DNA of 64,000 bases from Microbacterium festucae (GTDB taxonomy: Bacteria; Actinomycetota; Actinomycetes; Actinomycetales; Microbacteriaceae), in contig NZ_JAOEFC010000003.1 of NCBI RefSeq assembly GCF_025421715.1, positions 124,001 through 188,000 on the forward strand, given 5' to 3'. The position numbers were made by a program, and so were the translations under genes. The notes under the pieces were generated by a model. The model worked only from the letters and a program-made list of their open reading frames with translations, did not search any database and had not been told where the DNA came from. Positions 53,378 to 62,725 of this stretch are shown here, in pieces; positions within the stretch are counted from its first letter, which is position 1; the number at the start of each line of letters is the position of its first letter.

Positions 53378-54823
53378 ATGTCAGAAACGTTCACGGCCCC
53401 CATCCGGGTCAAAGTCGGGGCGGTCGTCGGCTTCCTCGTGTTCGTCGAGTTGACCAGCGGATTCATCCAGGGCTACTACCTGCCGCTGATCGCCGCGATC
53501 GCGGGACACCTGTCGGTGAGCGATGCCGACATCACGTGGTTCGCGACCCTGCAGACCCTCGCGGCCGGCGTCAGCGTGCCGATCCTGTCGAAGCTCGGCG
53601 ACATCTTCGGCCACCGCCGCGTGCTGCGCATCGCGATCGCCGTCGTGCTCGTGGGGACCCTGCTCATCGCCCTCGCGCCGAACTTCACGCTGGTGCTGGT
53701 GGGCCGCGTGCTCATGGGGCCGCTGGCCGTGTGGCTCCCGCTCGAGGTCGCGCTCGTGCACAACCGCATCACCGGCGAGACCGCCCGCAAGGCGATCGGC
53801 ATGCTCGTGGCCGCGCTGACGATCGGCGCGCTGATCGGCGGGCTGGCCGCCGGCGCGCTCGGCACGGCGATCCCGAACCTGCTCGTCGTGCTGATGATCC
53901 CGGCGGTCATCGTCGCGGTCTGCCTCGTGATCGTCTGGACGCTGGTGCCCGAATCGACGATCCGCACCAACCCGAAGATCGACGTGCTCGGCTTCGTGCT
54001 GCTCGCACTGTTCATGCTCGCCCTCCTCTCGGGCCTGCGCCTGGCCCAGACCGTCGGCTTCGCCGATGCCGCCACCGTCGCGCTGCTGGTCGGTGCGGTG
54101 ATCCTCATCGTCGTCTTCGTGGTGTGGGAGCTGCGGGCCAAGGTGCCCGCCGTCAACATCCGCCTGATCGCCTCGCGCGCGCTGTGGCCGGTGTACCTCA
54201 CGGCGTTCGTCTTCGGCATGGTGCTGTTCGGAACCCAGACCCTCATCACGACCTTCCTCGCCGCCGACCCCTCGGTGAACGGCTACGGATTCGCCCTGGT
54301 GCCCGGAACGCTCAGCCTGTTCACCGCCGGCAGCGCCCTGCTCGGCGCCATCGGCGCCTCGACGTTCGCCTTCCTCGCACGGGGGATCGGCATGCGCAAC
54401 GTGCTGCTGGCCGGCGTGCTGCTGAACATCGTCGGCAACGGCGTGCTCGCGCTGCTGCACGACTCGCTGCCCGCCGTCATCGCCGCGTTCGTGGTCAACG
54501 GCCTGGGATCCGGTCTGCTGCTGGGCGCCCTTCCCGCGCTGGTGGCCGAACTCGCCCCGGCCGATGAGACCGGGATCGCGGCGGGCGTCTACAACTCGCT
54601 GCGCACGCTGGGCGGCGCCGTGGCCGGCGCGGTCTTCGGCGTCGTGCTCGCCTCGTTCCTCGTGCCGGCCACCCACGCCTCGAGCGTGGGCGGGTACGCG
54701 ACGGTGTGGACCGTCTGCGCCTCGCTGTTCGTGCTGGCCTTCATCGCCCTGCTGTTCCAGCGTTCGCCCCAGAGACACGCCGCCGGTGCGCCCGCGCGCG
54801 TGGGAGAGAAGGTGTCGGCATGA
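53378..54823 (+). CDS. MFS transporter (DHA2-like, ~14 TM)
   Basis: A 481-aa membrane transporter with about fourteen hydrophobic segments and the loop-2/3 motif GDIFGHRRVLR. The family mostly exports drugs or small solutes by proton antiport. It overlaps the amidohydrolase gene by four bases, so transport and hydrolysis are coupled; import of a substrate then cut by the two hydrolases would fit equally well. ATG 53378. Confidence 0.93.
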   Translation: MSETFTAPIRVKVGAVVGFLVFVELTSGFIQGYYLPLIAAIAGHLSVSDADITWFATLQTLAAGVSVPILSKLGDIFGHRRVLRIAIAVVLVGTLLIALAPNFTLVLVGRVLMGPLAVWLPLEVALVHNRITGETARKAIGMLVAALTIGALIGGLAAGALGTAIPNLLVVLMIPAVIVAVCLVIVWTLVPESTIRTNPKIDVLGFVLLALFMLALLSGLRLAQTVGFADAATVALLVGAVILIVVFVVWELRAKVPAVNIRLIASRALWPVYLTAFVFGMVLFGTQTLITTFLAADPSVNGYGFALVPGTLSLFTAGSALLGAIGASTFAFLARGIGMRNVLLAGVLLNIVGNGVLALLHDSLPAVIAAFVVNGLGSGLLLGALPALVAELAPADETGIAAGVYNSLRTLGGAVAGAVFGVVLASFLVPATHASSVGGYATVWTVCASLFVLAFIALLFQRSPQRHAAGAPARVGEKVSA

Positions 54824-56121
54824 CCGCCCGCCTGCCACTGACCCCGCCCACTGAGGGGCGCCTGCGCCTGATCGGCGGCGTGCTCATCGACGGCACCGGA
54901 TCGGCTCCGATCGTCGACGCCGAGATCGAGATCGACGGGGATCGCATCGTCTGGGCCGGACCCCGCCGCGGCGACGGCGACGCCGACCCCGACGTCGTGA
55001 CGGTCGACCTGCAGGGCGCGACCGTGCTCCCCGGCTTCTTCGACACCCACGTGCACCTCGCCCTCTCGCTGGAGGCCGACCCGCGGGTGGTCATGGCCGA
55101 GTTCCCCAGCGAACGGGTGCTCGGGGCGGCCACGACGATCCGTCAGACCCTGATGGCGGGGATCACCACGGCCCGCGACCTCGCCGGGCTGGATGCCGGG
55201 TACCGGTCGGCCATCGCCGCCGGCACCATCCTCGGGCCGCGCCTCCACCTGGCGCTGCAGGCGCTGTCGCCCACCGGCGGACACACCGACTTCCATCTGC
55301 CCAACGGCACGCCGGTGCAGCCCGCCGCCGGGCCGGAGATCAGCCCGATCATCGACAGCGACGACGATGTGCGGCGCACGGTGCGCCAGCTCGTGCGCGC
55401 CGAGGCCGACGTCATCAAGGTCTGCACCACGGGCGGCGTGTCGAGCCCGTCCGACACCCCGCACGATCTCGGCGTGCCCGAGCGTCACGTGCGCATGATC
55501 GTCGAAGAGACGGCGCGGCGGCAGGGCCAGCCGGTCGCCGCGCACGCGCAGGGGGCAGAGGGCATCAAGGAGGCCATCCGCGGCGGCGTGGCCAGCATCG
55601 AGCACGGCTACGAGATCGACGACGAGGGCATCGACCTGATGCTCGAGCGGGGCACCACCCTGGTGCCGACGCTGAGCTCGGCGCTGCGGGTGCCCGATCC
55701 CGCGCGCGTGCCCGGCTACCTCTACGAGAAGAAGGTGCGCTGGTCGAAGATCGCCCGCGAGCACGTCGCGAAGGCCATCCAGGCCGGTGTGCCGGTGGCC
55801 CTCGGCACCGACTCGGGCGTCTGCCCCCACGGCCGCAACCTCACCGAGCTGGGGCACATGGTCGACCTCGGCCTGTCGCCTATGGCGGCGATCCAGGCGG
55901 GCACGATCAACGCCGCGCGGCTGCTGCGTCTCGAAGAGCACCTCGGCACGATCGAGGCCGGCAAGCTCGCCGACCTCGTGATCACCGACATCGACCCGCT
56001 CGCCGACATCCACGGGCTGGCCGATCCCGTCGCCATCGACGCCATCGTGCAGGGCGGGCGGGTCGTAAAAGACACCCAGGGCCGCTTCCCCTCCCTCCCC
56101 GCCGTCACCGCGCTGGGCTGA
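54820..56121 (+). CDS. Metal-dependent amidohydrolase
   Basis: A 433-aa amidohydrolase with the metal ligands HVHL (~74-77), the Lys in ADVIKVCTTGG, His in AHAQG and IEHGYEID, and Asp in LGTDSG. It resembles the cd01299/prolidase-like group that includes Xaa-Pro and ochratoxin-type amidases (GGHTDFHLPNG). Cytoplasmic. The start overlaps the MFS stop; the M20 gene follows after 36 bases, so the pair could act one after the other on an N-acyl or dipeptide substrate. Specificity is inferred. Confidence 0.92.
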   Translation: MTARLPLTPPTEGRLRLIGGVLIDGTGSAPIVDAEIEIDGDRIVWAGPRRGDGDADPDVVTVDLQGATVLPGFFDTHVHLALSLEADPRVVMAEFPSERVLGAATTIRQTLMAGITTARDLAGLDAGYRSAIAAGTILGPRLHLALQALSPTGGHTDFHLPNGTPVQPAAGPEISPIIDSDDDVRRTVRQLVRAEADVIKVCTTGGVSSPSDTPHDLGVPERHVRMIVEETARRQGQPVAAHAQGAEGIKEAIRGGVASIEHGYEIDDEGIDLMLERGTTLVPTLSSALRVPDPARVPGYLYEKKVRWSKIAREHVAKAIQAGVPVALGTDSGVCPHGRNLTELGHMVDLGLSPMAAIQAGTINAARLLRLEEHLGTIEAGKLADLVITDIDPLADIHGLADPVAIDAIVQGGRVVKDTQGRFPSLPAVTALG

Positions 56122-56157
56122 ACCCCACTGGGCTGAATCACCGTGAAAGGAACCGCG

Positions 56158-57348
56158 ATGGACTTCCGCGCCGAGGGCGAGGCCCTCCTTCCCGACCTGC
56201 AGGCGCTGCGGCGGCAGCTGCACCGCGACCCCGAGGTGGGGCTCGACCTGCCCCGCACCCAGCAGACGGTGCTCGACGCGCTCGCTGACCTCGATCTCGA
56301 GATCGCGCGGGGAACCGACACGACATCGGTGGTCGCCGTCCTCCGCGGCGCGCGGCCGGGGCCGGTGGTGCTGCTGCGCGGCGACATGGACGCGCTGCCG
56401 ATCGTCGAGCAGACCGGGCTCGACTACGCGTCGCACAACGGTGCGATGCACGCCTGCGGCCACGACCTCCACACCGCCGGTGTGGTCGGCGCCGCCCGCA
56501 TCCTGGCAGGTCACCGCGATGAGCTGCCCGGTGCGGTGGTGTTCATGTTCCAGCCGGGTGAAGAAGGCTGCAACGGCGCATCGATCATGTTGCGCGAAGG
56601 CGTGCTGGATGCCGCGGGCGAGAAGCCCGTCGCCGCGTACGCCGCACATGTCGCCCCCGGCGAGTTCGGGGTGTTCGGCACGCGGCCGGGCACGGTGATG
56701 GCGGGGTCGAACGCGCTGTCGATCACCGTGAACGGCAGGGGCGGACACGGGTCGATGCCGCACACGGCGACCGATCCCGTCCCGGCCCTCGCCGAGATCG
56801 TCACGGCCCTCCAGGTGATGGCCACGCGCGACTTCGACGCGTTCGACCCGGTGCTCATCTCGGTGACGATGCTGCAGGCGGGCAACGCCCAGAACGTCAT
56901 CCCCGAGAAGGCGTCGCTGCGCGCCACGGTGCGTGCGCTGTCGGATGCCGCGGTCGAACGCCTCATCGCCCGCACGCGCGAGCTGGCCGAGGGCATCGCG
57001 GCGGCGCACCAGTGCACGGCGGATGTCGACTTCGAGGTGCTCTACCCGGTGACCGTCAACGACCCGGCCGAGACCGAGGCGTCGGTGTCGGCGCTGCGGG
57101 AGCTGTTCGGCGACGAGCGCGTCGCCGTGCTGCCGAACCCGGCCATGGGGTCGGAGGACTTCTCCTTCGTGCTCGGCGAGGTGCCCGGAACGTTCGTCAT
57201 GCTCCAGGCCTCCCCGCCCGAGCTCGATGCCGCCACGCTGGCCGTCAACCACTCGCCGTTCGTCGTGTTCGACGACCGCGTGCTCGGCGACCAGGCGGCT
57301 GCGCTCGCCCACCTGGCGTGGACGCGGCTGCACGCCACGCGCGACTGA
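56158..57348 (+). CDS. M20 family amidohydrolase (AbgB/hippurate-hydrolase-like)
   Basis: A 396-aa peptidase-like amidohydrolase. Metal ligands are Cys100 and His102 in HACGHD, the pair Glu135/136 in QPGEEG, and a His in SMPH. It removes N-acyl groups from amino acids such as hippurate, indole-acyl or N-acetyl derivatives. ATG 56158 is chosen over GTG 56143 because AAAGGA lies six bases upstream of it. Last gene of the tetR unit. Confidence 0.93.
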   Translation: MDFRAEGEALLPDLQALRRQLHRDPEVGLDLPRTQQTVLDALADLDLEIARGTDTTSVVAVLRGARPGPVVLLRGDMDALPIVEQTGLDYASHNGAMHACGHDLHTAGVVGAARILAGHRDELPGAVVFMFQPGEEGCNGASIMLREGVLDAAGEKPVAAYAAHVAPGEFGVFGTRPGTVMAGSNALSITVNGRGGHGSMPHTATDPVPALAEIVTALQVMATRDFDAFDPVLISVTMLQAGNAQNVIPEKASLRATVRALSDAAVERLIARTRELAEGIAAAHQCTADVDFEVLYPVTVNDPAETEASVSALRELFGDERVAVLPNPAMGSEDFSFVLGEVPGTFVMLQASPPELDAATLAVNHSPFVVFDDRVLGDQAAALAHLAWTRLHATRD

Positions 57349-57370
57349 CCGCCTGAGAGCGCCGGCCTGC

Positions 57371-57405
57371 ACCGGCTGAGGCGCCGCAGCGTCGCCTCAG
57401 CCGGT
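57371..57405. terminator. Bidirectional terminator overlapping the PucR stop codon
   Basis: ACCGGCTGAGGCG (57371-57383) pairs perfectly with CGCCTCAGCCGGT (57393-57405). The stop codon of the convergent PucR gene (57397-57399) lies inside the right arm. Confidence 0.75.
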
Positions 57406-58923
57406 GGCGACCAGGGCCGCCCACAGCTCGGCGCGGGCCGGGAACGCACCGAGATCGGTGCCGAGCAGGGTCTGGGCCTGGGCGACGCGGGCGCGCACGG
57501 TGTGGCGGTGCACCCCCAGGGCGGATGCCGCGGCGTCGATGCGCGCGTCGTGCTGCAGCCACACGCGCACCGTCTCGACCAGGGCGCTGCCGTGCGCGGC
57601 GTCGTGGGCGCGCAGCGGCGCCAGGTGCGCGTCGGCGCGGGCGCGGGCATCGGGGGAGTCGAGCCCGGCCAGCACGCCGGTGGCGGCGACCTCGGCGAAG
57701 GCCACGGCGCTGCCGGGTGCGGCGCGGCGCAGGGCGGTGACGGCCTGCGCGTGCGCGCGGGAGACGGCGCTGTAGGGCGCCGGGTCTGCCACGCCCACCG
57801 CGGCCTCGAACAGCTCGGCGAGCTGGGCGGGCACGGGGGAGCCCTCGGCGGTGACCAGCACGAGGCCGTCGGGCCCGCGCCCGTGGAAGAGGCTCGCCCG
57901 CGTCTCGGTGGCCTGCAGTTCGAGCCACCCGGCGGCGGCATCGGCGCGACCGCTCGGGATCTGCGCGACGGCGACCACGACGGGCGCCGGCGGCAGGGCG
58001 CCCCAGATCTCGCGCCCGACCCGGCGGGCTAGGGCGGGGTCGTCGGTGAGCAGGCTCTGCACCAGCCCGGCGCGCAGCGCCGCATAGGCGCGGTCGAGGC
58101 CGACGTTCTGCTCCAGCGCGAGCCCGGCCATCGCGATCACCGAGGTGACCACACCGCGGCCCTCCAGGTCGAGCCCGGCCCCGGCGATGACGATCGCGCC
58201 GCGCAGATGCCCGCCGCGGCCGAGGGTCTGCAGGGTGAACCGGGCGCCGTCCCGCTCCAGCGTCGAGCCGGCGCGGGCGCCGCGCCGCAGCACGGTGCCG
58301 ACCTCGGCCGCGAGCCCCGCGAGCACCTCGTCGGACAGCCCGCCGGTGTGGTGGGTGAGCAGACCCGCCGCGTCGTAGAGGCCGACCCAGGTGTCGAGCT
58401 GCTTGGCGAGCTCGGCCACCGTGGCGGTCAGGCCGTCGGGGCGCAGGGCCGCCAGCGACAGGGCGCGCTGCGCCGACAGCGCCCACGTGCGGCGCGCATA
58501 GGCCTCGGCGGCGATGGCTTCGGCGTTGGCGCGGGCGAGGGCGATGAACGGCGTGCGGTACGGCACCTCGAACAGCGGCATCCCCGCCTCGCGGCACGCG
58601 ACGGCCAGCGCGGGCGGGATGCCGTCGCGGGCCACCTCGGTGCCGAACCCGAGGCCGCGCACCCCGCGGGTCTGCAGGCGGGCGACGTAGGCGACGTAGC
58701 GCGCGTCGTCGTCCTCATCGCCGTCGCCCGCGGCGAACTGCGTGCCCGTGGTCAGCAGGAGCAGGTCGTCGGCCAGGAACGGCGTCGGATCGACGAGGTC
58801 GGAGCTGTGCACCCAGCGCAGCGGGGCATCGAGGGCACCCGCGGGCAGGTCGGGGTCGGCCAGGGCCAGGCCCAGGTCGCGTCGACTGAGCAGCGAGCGC
58901 AGCGTGGGGGCGGGTTCGGTCAT
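57397..58923 (-). CDS. PucR family transcriptional regulator
   Basis: A 508-aa regulator with the N-terminal PucR domain (~15-135, DDLLLLTTGTQFA), a central variable region and the C-terminal HTH (ALGVHRHTVRARVAQAQTLLG). Related proteins activate purine, polyamine or GABA catabolism. GGAGGA precedes ATG 58923. Divergent from gabT and the putrescine oxidase genes, with a palindrome in the shared region. It probably controls that operon. Confidence 0.92.
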   Translation of the reverse strand: MTEPAPTLRSLLSRRDLGLALADPDLPAGALDAPLRWVHSSDLVDPTPFLADDLLLLTTGTQFAAGDGDEDDDARYVAYVARLQTRGVRGLGFGTEVARDGIPPALAVACREAGMPLFEVPYRTPFIALARANAEAIAAEAYARRTWALSAQRALSLAALRPDGLTATVAELAKQLDTWVGLYDAAGLLTHHTGGLSDEVLAGLAAEVGTVLRRGARAGSTLERDGARFTLQTLGRGGHLRGAIVIAGAGLDLEGRGVVTSVIAMAGLALEQNVGLDRAYAALRAGLVQSLLTDDPALARRVGREIWGALPPAPVVVAVAQIPSGRADAAAGWLELQATETRASLFHGRGPDGLVLVTAEGSPVPAQLAELFEAAVGVADPAPYSAVSRAHAQAVTALRRAAPGSAVAFAEVAATGVLAGLDSPDARARADAHLAPLRAHDAAHGSALVETVRVWLQHDARIDAAASALGVHRHTVRARVAQAQTLLGTDLGAFPARAELWAALVATG

Positions 58924-58956
58924 CGGATCCTCCGCCGGCGAATCTACCCGATCGCC

Positions 58957-58971
58957 TGTACGCGGTGTACA
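58957..58971. promoter_or_regulatory. Putative PucR operator (palindrome TGTAC-N5-GTACA)
   Basis: TGTAC (58957-58961) and GTACA (58967-58971) in the divergent pucR-gabT region. The gabT promoter TACGAT (59026-59031) is leaderless, six bases before the ATG. Confidence 0.5.
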
Positions 58972-59037
58972 TGCACCCCGCGAGGACATACGTCGCGAAC
59001 AGTGCCGGCCGCCGGGAAGGCCTCATACGATCGCCGC

Positions 59038-60390
59038 ATGAGCCTCGCCCCCGTCACCGTCCCGCTCGGCGGACCTACCCTGCCGCAGGAGCGCCGCCTG
59101 GTCACCGCCATCCCCGGCCCCCGCTCGCAGCAGCTGCTCGACCGCAAGGCCGCCGCGGTCGCGGCCGGAGTCGGCCACACCGTGCCCATCGAGGCGGTCG
59201 CCGCCGGCGGCGGCGTGGTCGTGGATGCCGACGGCAACTCGCTCATCGACCTGGGCTCGGGCATCGCGGTCACCACCGTGGGCAGCGCCCACCCGCGCGT
59301 GGCCGAGGCCATCGCCGCGCAGGCCGCGCAGTTCACGCACACCTGCTTCATGATCTCGCCGTACGAGTCGTACGTCGCGGTGGCCGAGGCCCTCAACCGC
59401 CTCACCCCCGGCGACCACGCCAAGAAGTCGGCCCTGTTCAACTCGGGCGCCGAGGCGGTGGAGAACGCCGTCAAGATCGCCCGCAAGTACACCAGGAAGC
59501 AGGCGGTGGTCGCCTTCGACCACGGCTATCACGGCCGCACGAACCTCACCATGGCCCTCACCGCCAAGGCGATGCCCTACAAGTCGGGCTTCGGGCCGTT
59601 CGCGTCAGAGGTCTACCGCGCCCCGATGTCGTACCCGCTGCGCGACGGACTCACCGGCCCCGAGGCGGCCGCCCGTGCGATCTCGATCATCGAGAAGCAG
59701 GTCGGCGCCGACAACCTCGCCGCCGTGCTCATCGAGCCCATCCAGGGCGAGGGTGGCTTCATCGTCCCCGCCGACGGCTTCCTCCCCGCCATCGTGGAGT
59801 GGTGCCGCGCCAACGACGTGGTCTTCATCGCCGACGAGGTGCAGTCCGGGTTCGGACGCACCGGCACGATGTTCGCCAGCGACCTGTTCGGCATCGTCCC
59901 CGACCTGATCACCACCGCCAAGGGCATCGCGGGGGGCATGCCCTTGGCGGCGGTCACGGGGCGCGCCGAGATCATGGACGCCTCGCACGCCGGCGGCCTC
60001 GGCGGCACCTACGGCGGCAACCCCGTCGCCTGCGCCGCCGCGCTCGCCGCGATCGACGCGCTCGAGAACGACGGCCTGCTGGGGCGCGCCCGCGAGATCG
60101 AGGCGCTGCTGCGCGGCCGCCTCGAGCAGCTGCAGTCCGCCGACCCCCGCATCGGCGAGGTGCGCGGCCACGGCGCCATGATGGCGGCCGAGTTCGTCGA
60201 CCCCGCCACCGGCGCACCCGACGCCGCCCTCACCGCGGCCGTCGCCAAGGCGGCCATCGCCGAGGGCGTGATCGTGCTCACCTGCGGCACGTACGGCAAC
60301 GTCATCCGCTTCCTCCCGCCGCTCACCATCGGCGACGACCTCCTCGGCGAAGGACTCGACGTCGTCGCCGCCGCCCTGTCCCGCGCCTGA
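59038..60390 (+). CDS. gabT: 4-aminobutyrate aminotransferase
   Basis: A 450-aa class III aminotransferase. The PLP Lys295 lies in ITTAKGIAGGMPLAAV, with FNSGAEAVENAVKIARKYT and the ADEVQSGFGRTG segment typical of GabT. It converts GABA and 2-oxoglutarate to succinate semialdehyde and glutamate. It comes first in the operon before putrescine oxidase, whose product 4-aminobutyraldehyde yields GABA. An aldehyde dehydrogenase for that step and for succinate semialdehyde is not in the window. Other omega-amino acids are possible substrates. Confidence 0.93.
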   Translation: MSLAPVTVPLGGPTLPQERRLVTAIPGPRSQQLLDRKAAAVAAGVGHTVPIEAVAAGGGVVVDADGNSLIDLGSGIAVTTVGSAHPRVAEAIAAQAAQFTHTCFMISPYESYVAVAEALNRLTPGDHAKKSALFNSGAEAVENAVKIARKYTRKQAVVAFDHGYHGRTNLTMALTAKAMPYKSGFGPFASEVYRAPMSYPLRDGLTGPEAAARAISIIEKQVGADNLAAVLIEPIQGEGGFIVPADGFLPAIVEWCRANDVVFIADEVQSGFGRTGTMFASDLFGIVPDLITTAKGIAGGMPLAAVTGRAEIMDASHAGGLGGTYGGNPVACAAALAAIDALENDGLLGRAREIEALLRGRLEQLQSADPRIGEVRGHGAMMAAEFVDPATGAPDAALTAAVAKAAIAEGVIVLTCGTYGNVIRFLPPLTIGDDLLGEGLDVVAAALSRA

Positions 60391-60446
60391 CCGCCGGGCC
60401 ACCGGCATCCGAACCCGCGCAAGCGCACCCTCTGCAAAGGAGCACC

Positions 60447-61805
60447 ATGACCGACCTGACGCGTGATGTCGTGATCATCGGGGCGGGAGCCGCCGGGCTC
60501 ACCGCCGCCACCGAGGTGAAGAAGGCGGGCCTGTCGGTCGCGGTGCTCGAGGCGCGCGACCGGGTCGGCGGGCGGCTGTGGACCGACACGATCGAGGGCG
60601 CCATGCTCGAGATCGGCGGCCAGTGGGTCTCGCCCGATCAGGAGGCGCTGAAGGAGACGATCGCCGAACTCGGTCTCGACACCTTCAGCCGCTACCGCGA
60701 CGGCGACTCGGTCTACGTCGCACCGGACGGCGAGGTGCACCGCTTCCGCGGCGAGATGTTCCCGGTGGCGCCCGAGACCGAGCAGGCGATCGCCGAGATC
60801 ACCGCCCGGCTGGATGAGATGGTCGCCGAGATCGACCCCGACCGGCCGTGGGCGCACGAGAAGGCCGCCGAGTGGGACGCGATCACGTGGGACGCGTGGC
60901 TGCGCACGCAGACCGACGACGACGAGGCGGTGCGCAACCTCGCCTTCGCCACCGGCTCGGCCATGCTCACCAAGCCCACCCACGCGTTCTCGCTGCTGCA
61001 GTCGCTGCTCATGGCCGCCAGCGCCGGCAGCTACTCGAACCTCGTCGACGCCGACTTCATCCTCGACAAGCGGGTCGTCGGCGGGCTGCAGCAGGTGCCG
61101 CTGCTGCTGGCCGAGCGCCTCGGCGACGACGTGTTCCTCAGCCAGCCGGTGCGCACCATCGAATGGTCGGATGCCGGTGCCACCGTGATCTCCGACGGGA
61201 TGCGGGTGCACGCCCGCCACGTCGTGCTGGCCCTAGCTCCCGTGCTCTACGACCGCATCTCGTTCGTGCCGGCCCTGCCGCGCCTGCAGCAGCAGATGCA
61301 CCAGCACCTCTCGATGGGGTTCGTCATCAAGGTGCACGCCGTCTACGACCGCCCGTTCTGGCGCGAGAAGGGCCTCTCGGGCACCGCGTTCAGCCCCTAC
61401 GAGCTCGTGCACGAGGCCTACGACAACACCAACCACGGCGACGAGCGCGGCACCCTGGTCGGCTTCGTCAGCGACCGCACCGCCGACGACCTCTTCCGCC
61501 TCGACGCCGACGAGCGCAAGCAGCGCATCCTGACCTCGCTGTCGCACTACTACGGCCCCGAGGCGATGGACACCGTCGTCTACTACGAGAGCGACTGGGG
61601 CTCGGAGGAGTGGACCCGCGGCGCGTATGCGGCGAGCTTCGACATGGGCGGGCTGCACCGCTATGGCGCCGACCTGCGCGCACCCGTCGGACCGATCTCG
61701 TTCGCGTGCAGCGACCTGGCCGGCGCCGGCTACCAGCACGTCGACGGCGCGATCCGGATGGGGCGCCTGGCCGCCGCCGGCATCCTCTCCCCGGTGCGCG
61801 GATGA
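60447..61805 (+). CDS. puo: Putrescine oxidase (FAD amine oxidase)
   Basis: A 452-aa flavin amine oxidase very similar to rhodococcal putrescine oxidase over its length (EIGGQWVSPDQ, AMLTKPTHAFS, ASAGSYSNLVD, YYESDWGSEEWTRGAYAASF). The FAD motif IIGAGAAGLTAA lies at ~10-21. It oxidises putrescine to 4-aminobutyraldehyde with release of hydrogen peroxide and ammonia. AAAGGAG precedes the ATG. The start of the UspA gene overlaps its stop. No signal peptide, so it is cytoplasmic. Confidence 0.94.
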   Translation: MTDLTRDVVIIGAGAAGLTAATEVKKAGLSVAVLEARDRVGGRLWTDTIEGAMLEIGGQWVSPDQEALKETIAELGLDTFSRYRDGDSVYVAPDGEVHRFRGEMFPVAPETEQAIAEITARLDEMVAEIDPDRPWAHEKAAEWDAITWDAWLRTQTDDDEAVRNLAFATGSAMLTKPTHAFSLLQSLLMAASAGSYSNLVDADFILDKRVVGGLQQVPLLLAERLGDDVFLSQPVRTIEWSDAGATVISDGMRVHARHVVLALAPVLYDRISFVPALPRLQQQMHQHLSMGFVIKVHAVYDRPFWREKGLSGTAFSPYELVHEAYDNTNHGDERGTLVGFVSDRTADDLFRLDADERKQRILTSLSHYYGPEAMDTVVYYESDWGSEEWTRGAYAASFDMGGLHRYGADLRAPVGPISFACSDLAGAGYQHVDGAIRMGRLAAAGILSPVRG

Positions 61806-62725
61806 CCTCCCCGGCCGCGGACACGCACGGCGCGTCGCCGGCGCGCCGCGTGGTGGTCGGCTACTCGGCCACCAAGGCCGGGCGCGACGCGCTCGCCTTC
61901 GCCGCGCGGCTGGCGCAGGCCACCGATGCGGTGCTCGATGTCACCGTCGTGCTCCCCGGCGAGGGCCGCAGCGTCATCACCCCGCACGACCCGTCGTACA
62001 CCCGCTACCTGCGCGAGCAGGCCCAGCAGTGGATCGCGACGGCCATCGACCGCATCCCCGCCGACGTCACCGCCCACGCCCACGTGCGGCAGGCCGACTC
62101 GTTCGCCGAAGGGCTCATCGAGGTGGCCGACGCGCTCGAGGCCCGCTGCATCGTCGTGGGCGCCGCCGACGGCGCCAGCCGCGGCCGGCATCGCCTGGGC
62201 GCCACCACCGACGAACTGCTGCACTCCTCCGACGTGCCGGTCGTGCTCGTGCCGCGCGGCACCCGCAAGATCCCGGCATCCACCGGCATCACCCGTCTCA
62301 CGGTGGGCATCGGCGTGCGCCCGGGCGCCGACGCGCTGCTGCACGACACCGCGTCGCTGGCCGACGCCACCGGCGCCCCCGTGCGCCTGCTGTCGCTGCT
62401 GCCCGTCGATGTGCCCGTCGGCGCCGACACCGGCACCATCCGCCTGGCCGGCACCACCGAGATCGCCGAGGTGCTCGCCTCCGCGCGGGCCACGCTCCCG
62501 GGCACGCTGGACGCGGAGGTCGTCACGGCCGAGGGAGACAGCATCCAGGATGCCGTCGCACGTCTGGACTGGGAGCCGGGCGAGGTGCTGCTGGTGGGGT
62601 CCAGTCGCCTCGCCCAGCCCCGCCGGCTGTTCCTCGGCTCGACGGCGGCGAAGATGCTGCGCGAGGTGCCCGTTCCGGTGATCGTCGTCCCCCGCACCCG
62701 TGCCCACGCAGGAGGTGCGCGATGA
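61802..62725 (+). CDS. Universal stress protein (two UspA domains)
   Basis: A 307-aa tandem UspA protein. Domain 1 (~15-155) ends with GAADGASRGRHRLGATTDELLHSSDVPVVLVPRG; domain 2 (~165-300) ends with LVGSSRLAQPRRLFLGSTAAKMLREVPVPVIVVPR, with the ATP-type G-2X-G-9X-G/S pattern. It sits between the oxidase and the permease, overlapping both by four bases, so it is coupled to this pathway; a role with the peroxide-producing oxidase or in permease regulation is inferred. Confidence 0.92.
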   Translation: MTSPAADTHGASPARRVVVGYSATKAGRDALAFAARLAQATDAVLDVTVVLPGEGRSVITPHDPSYTRYLREQAQQWIATAIDRIPADVTAHAHVRQADSFAEGLIEVADALEARCIVVGAADGASRGRHRLGATTDELLHSSDVPVVLVPRGTRKIPASTGITRLTVGIGVRPGADALLHDTASLADATGAPVRLLSLLPVDVPVGADTGTIRLAGTTEIAEVLASARATLPGTLDAEVVTAEGDSIQDAVARLDWEPGEVLLVGSSRLAQPRRLFLGSTAAKMLREVPVPVIVVPRTRAHAGGAR

